This document shows positions 57,178 through 57,347 of a stretch of DNA of 57,347 nt, piece by piece (within the stretch, counting starts at the first letter, position 1; each line of letters opens with the position of its first letter). Source of the DNA: Polytrichum commune. Lineage: Eukaryota; Streptophyta; Polytrichopsida; Polytrichales; Polytrichaceae. The stretch spans positions 34,063,180 to 34,120,526 of the forward strand of contig OX485808.1 of NCBI GenBank assembly GCA_950295325.1, read 5' to 3'. The position numbers and the translations under genes are program-made. The notes under the pieces were generated by a model. That model was not told the origin of the DNA, made no database searches, and saw nothing but the letters and a program-made list of their open reading frames with translations.

Positions 57178-57347
57178 GTACAGGATTGTGGCTGCATCTT
57201 TTAGATAAATAATTTTCCCAATTTATCATTTCTTTCAAAAACAAAGAGCCATTTCATATTGAGAGAGGGTTATGTGGTCTTTAATAGTAAAGTTCCTTGA
57301 AGTTTTAATGTCCTGCTGACATTGATTTTGTTTGCTGGGGGTAGGTT

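Overview
The window is nuclear DNA of a land plant. It holds interrupted genes with GT-AG introns, a plant-specific Mediator subunit (MED33), a phi-class glutathione S-transferase with the family's 49-bp second exon, a telo-box ahead of a ribosome-biogenesis gene, and many plant-type mobile elements. The short LRR units and overall look suggest a non-seed plant, but I cannot prove the lineage.

Layout. 1-3.1 kb: 5' half of a geranylgeranyltransferase-I beta gene (minus strand, continuing off the left edge). 3.25-18.1 kb: one very large non-LTR retrotransposon (minus strand) with ORF1, a long repetitive linker and ORF2 (2A-like peptide, APE endonuclease, reverse transcriptase, RNase H, zinc-binding C-terminus). 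A 2-kb foreign segment lies in the linker. 18.1-20.0 kb: GC-richer DNA, perhaps the element's leader. 20.0-27.8 kb: a broken phi-GST gene invaded by two TA-flanked DNA transposons and by a Helitron-like element carrying an RPA-like gene, followed by a deleted copy of that element with tandemly repeated 3' ends. 27.8-33.5 kb: gene-free repeats, ending in a minisatellite just upstream of MED33. 33.6-42.4 kb: complete MED33 (plus strand, 13 exons, 1350 codons, all splice phases agree), followed by a duplicated 3' end. 43-47.5 kb: foldback element, LINE fragments and a decayed LRR array split by a 499-bp transposon with an exact 8-bp target duplication. 47.5-54.2 kb: mostly empty, with one decayed, probably transposon-derived gene. 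54.2-57.3 kb: 5' part of BRX1 (plus strand).

The three host genes that look intact (GGB, MED33, BRX1) act in prenylation, transcription and ribosome assembly; nothing suggests that they form a cluster. The most unusual object is the LINE. Its order 2A-APE-RT-RNase H-zinc motif is the one known from trypanosome L1Tc/ingi elements. Its 2A leader region appears to have been amplified several times between ORF1 and ORF2. ORF2 is interrupted only by two in-frame stops and one homopolymer frameshift, and ORF1 by two in-frame stops, so this copy looks fairly young.

All gene models come from reading the sequence by eye. No alignments or searches were run.
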